From the NCBI RefSeq assembly GCF_012033785.1, contig NZ_JAAVJC010000014.1:1-45254 (forward strand): a DNA stretch of 45,254 nt, written 5' to 3'. Shown here piece after piece: positions 45,187 to 45,254 of the stretch; the first letter of the stretch is position 1; the number at the start of each line of letters is the position of its first letter. This DNA is from Streptomyces bohaiensis. Lineage in GTDB: Bacteria > Actinomycetota > Actinomycetes > Streptomycetales > Streptomycetaceae. A model generated the notes under the pieces. That model made no database searches and was not told the DNA's origin. It saw only the letters and a program-made list of their open reading frames with translations. A program made the position numbers and the translations under genes.

Positions 45187-45254
45187 TTCCTTGAGAACTC
45201 AACAGCGTGCCAAAAGTCAACGCCAAATATGTTGATACCCCGTCCGGTCGGCAG
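45187..45254 (+). promoter_or_regulatory. 16S rRNA leader (antitermination/processing region)
   Basis: TTCCTTGAGAACTCAACAGC, continuing past AAAAGTCAACGCC and ATATGTTGATACCCCG (45187-45243), is the conserved actinobacterial sequence found shortly before 16S rRNA genes, thought to carry boxA-like and RNase III processing signals. The 16S gene itself should begin soon after the right edge; none of its body is in the window. Confidence 0.8.

Noticed and set aside
44759..45235. 158-residue open frame near the right edge
   Set aside because: It lies wholly in the rRNA promoter/leader region, and its translation is Gly/Lys-rich repeat without protein-like features.

Overview
The window is a very GC-rich, densely coding stretch of actinomycete chromosome, most likely Streptomyces or a close relative. 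The grounds are strong third-position GC bias, frequent GTG starts (and one TTG), ATGA/GTGA stop-start overlaps, a streptomycete-style rRNA leader at the right edge, and core genes such as ilvD, proC and a class F-type sortase. The left ~27.8 kb is a specialised-metabolite cluster that runs off the left edge. The right ~17 kb is mainly housekeeping chromosome ending just upstream of a 16S rRNA gene.

Left block (1-7231, + strand): azole-RiPP (TOMM) machinery. It holds the 3' part of an E1/ThiF-like leader-binding protein, a YcaO cyclodehydratase with its own N-terminal Cys tetrad, a SagB-type FMN azoline dehydrogenase, a stand-alone lantibiotic-dehydratase C-terminal (SpaB_C) protein, and a two-gene ABC exporter. 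A divergent class A flavin monooxygenase (7463-9148, - strand) follows. At 9455-9625 lies a 56-residue precursor peptide ending in 16 consecutive heterocyclisable residues, TTCCSSSSSSSSCCCC, followed by a perfect 17-bp hairpin.

Middle block (9717-15276, + strand): an acyl-AMP ligase, a GriI-like aldolase and a GriH-like dehydroquinate-synthase-II enzyme (together the known route to 3-amino-4-hydroxybenzoate, 3,4-AHBA), a salicylate-hydroxylase-like monooxygenase, and a TylM1/DesVI/SpnS-like amino-sugar N,N-dimethyltransferase. Two convergent LuxR-type regulators with degenerate receiver domains follow (15327-16687).

Sugar block (18222-27814, + strand): a methyltransferase, a macrolide-type glycosyltransferase, then aminotransferase, 3,5-epimerase, thymidylyltransferase, 4,6-dehydratase, PLP/[2Fe-2S] 3-dehydrase, 2,3-dehydratase and 3-ketoreductase. 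With the N,N-dimethyltransferase this is the complete forosamine-type (4-dimethylamino-2,3,4,6-tetradeoxyhexose) gene set. The simplest reading is a glycosylated polyazole RiPP decorated with a 3,4-AHBA-derived aromatic unit. I know of no described product that combines all three; this is inference from gene content.

Right block: an HxlR regulator/quinone-reductase pair, a sugar isomerase-like protein, an ABC transporter whose permease is frameshifted, a Ppx/GppA phosphatase, a Cys-rich hypothetical, ilvD, a Uma2 protein, small membrane and secreted proteins, a DHFR-like reductase, a sortase, a methyltransferase, proC, a three-gene ABC-2 transporter, and the promoter/leader region of an rRNA operon with two ~53-bp promoter repeats spaced 100 bp apart.
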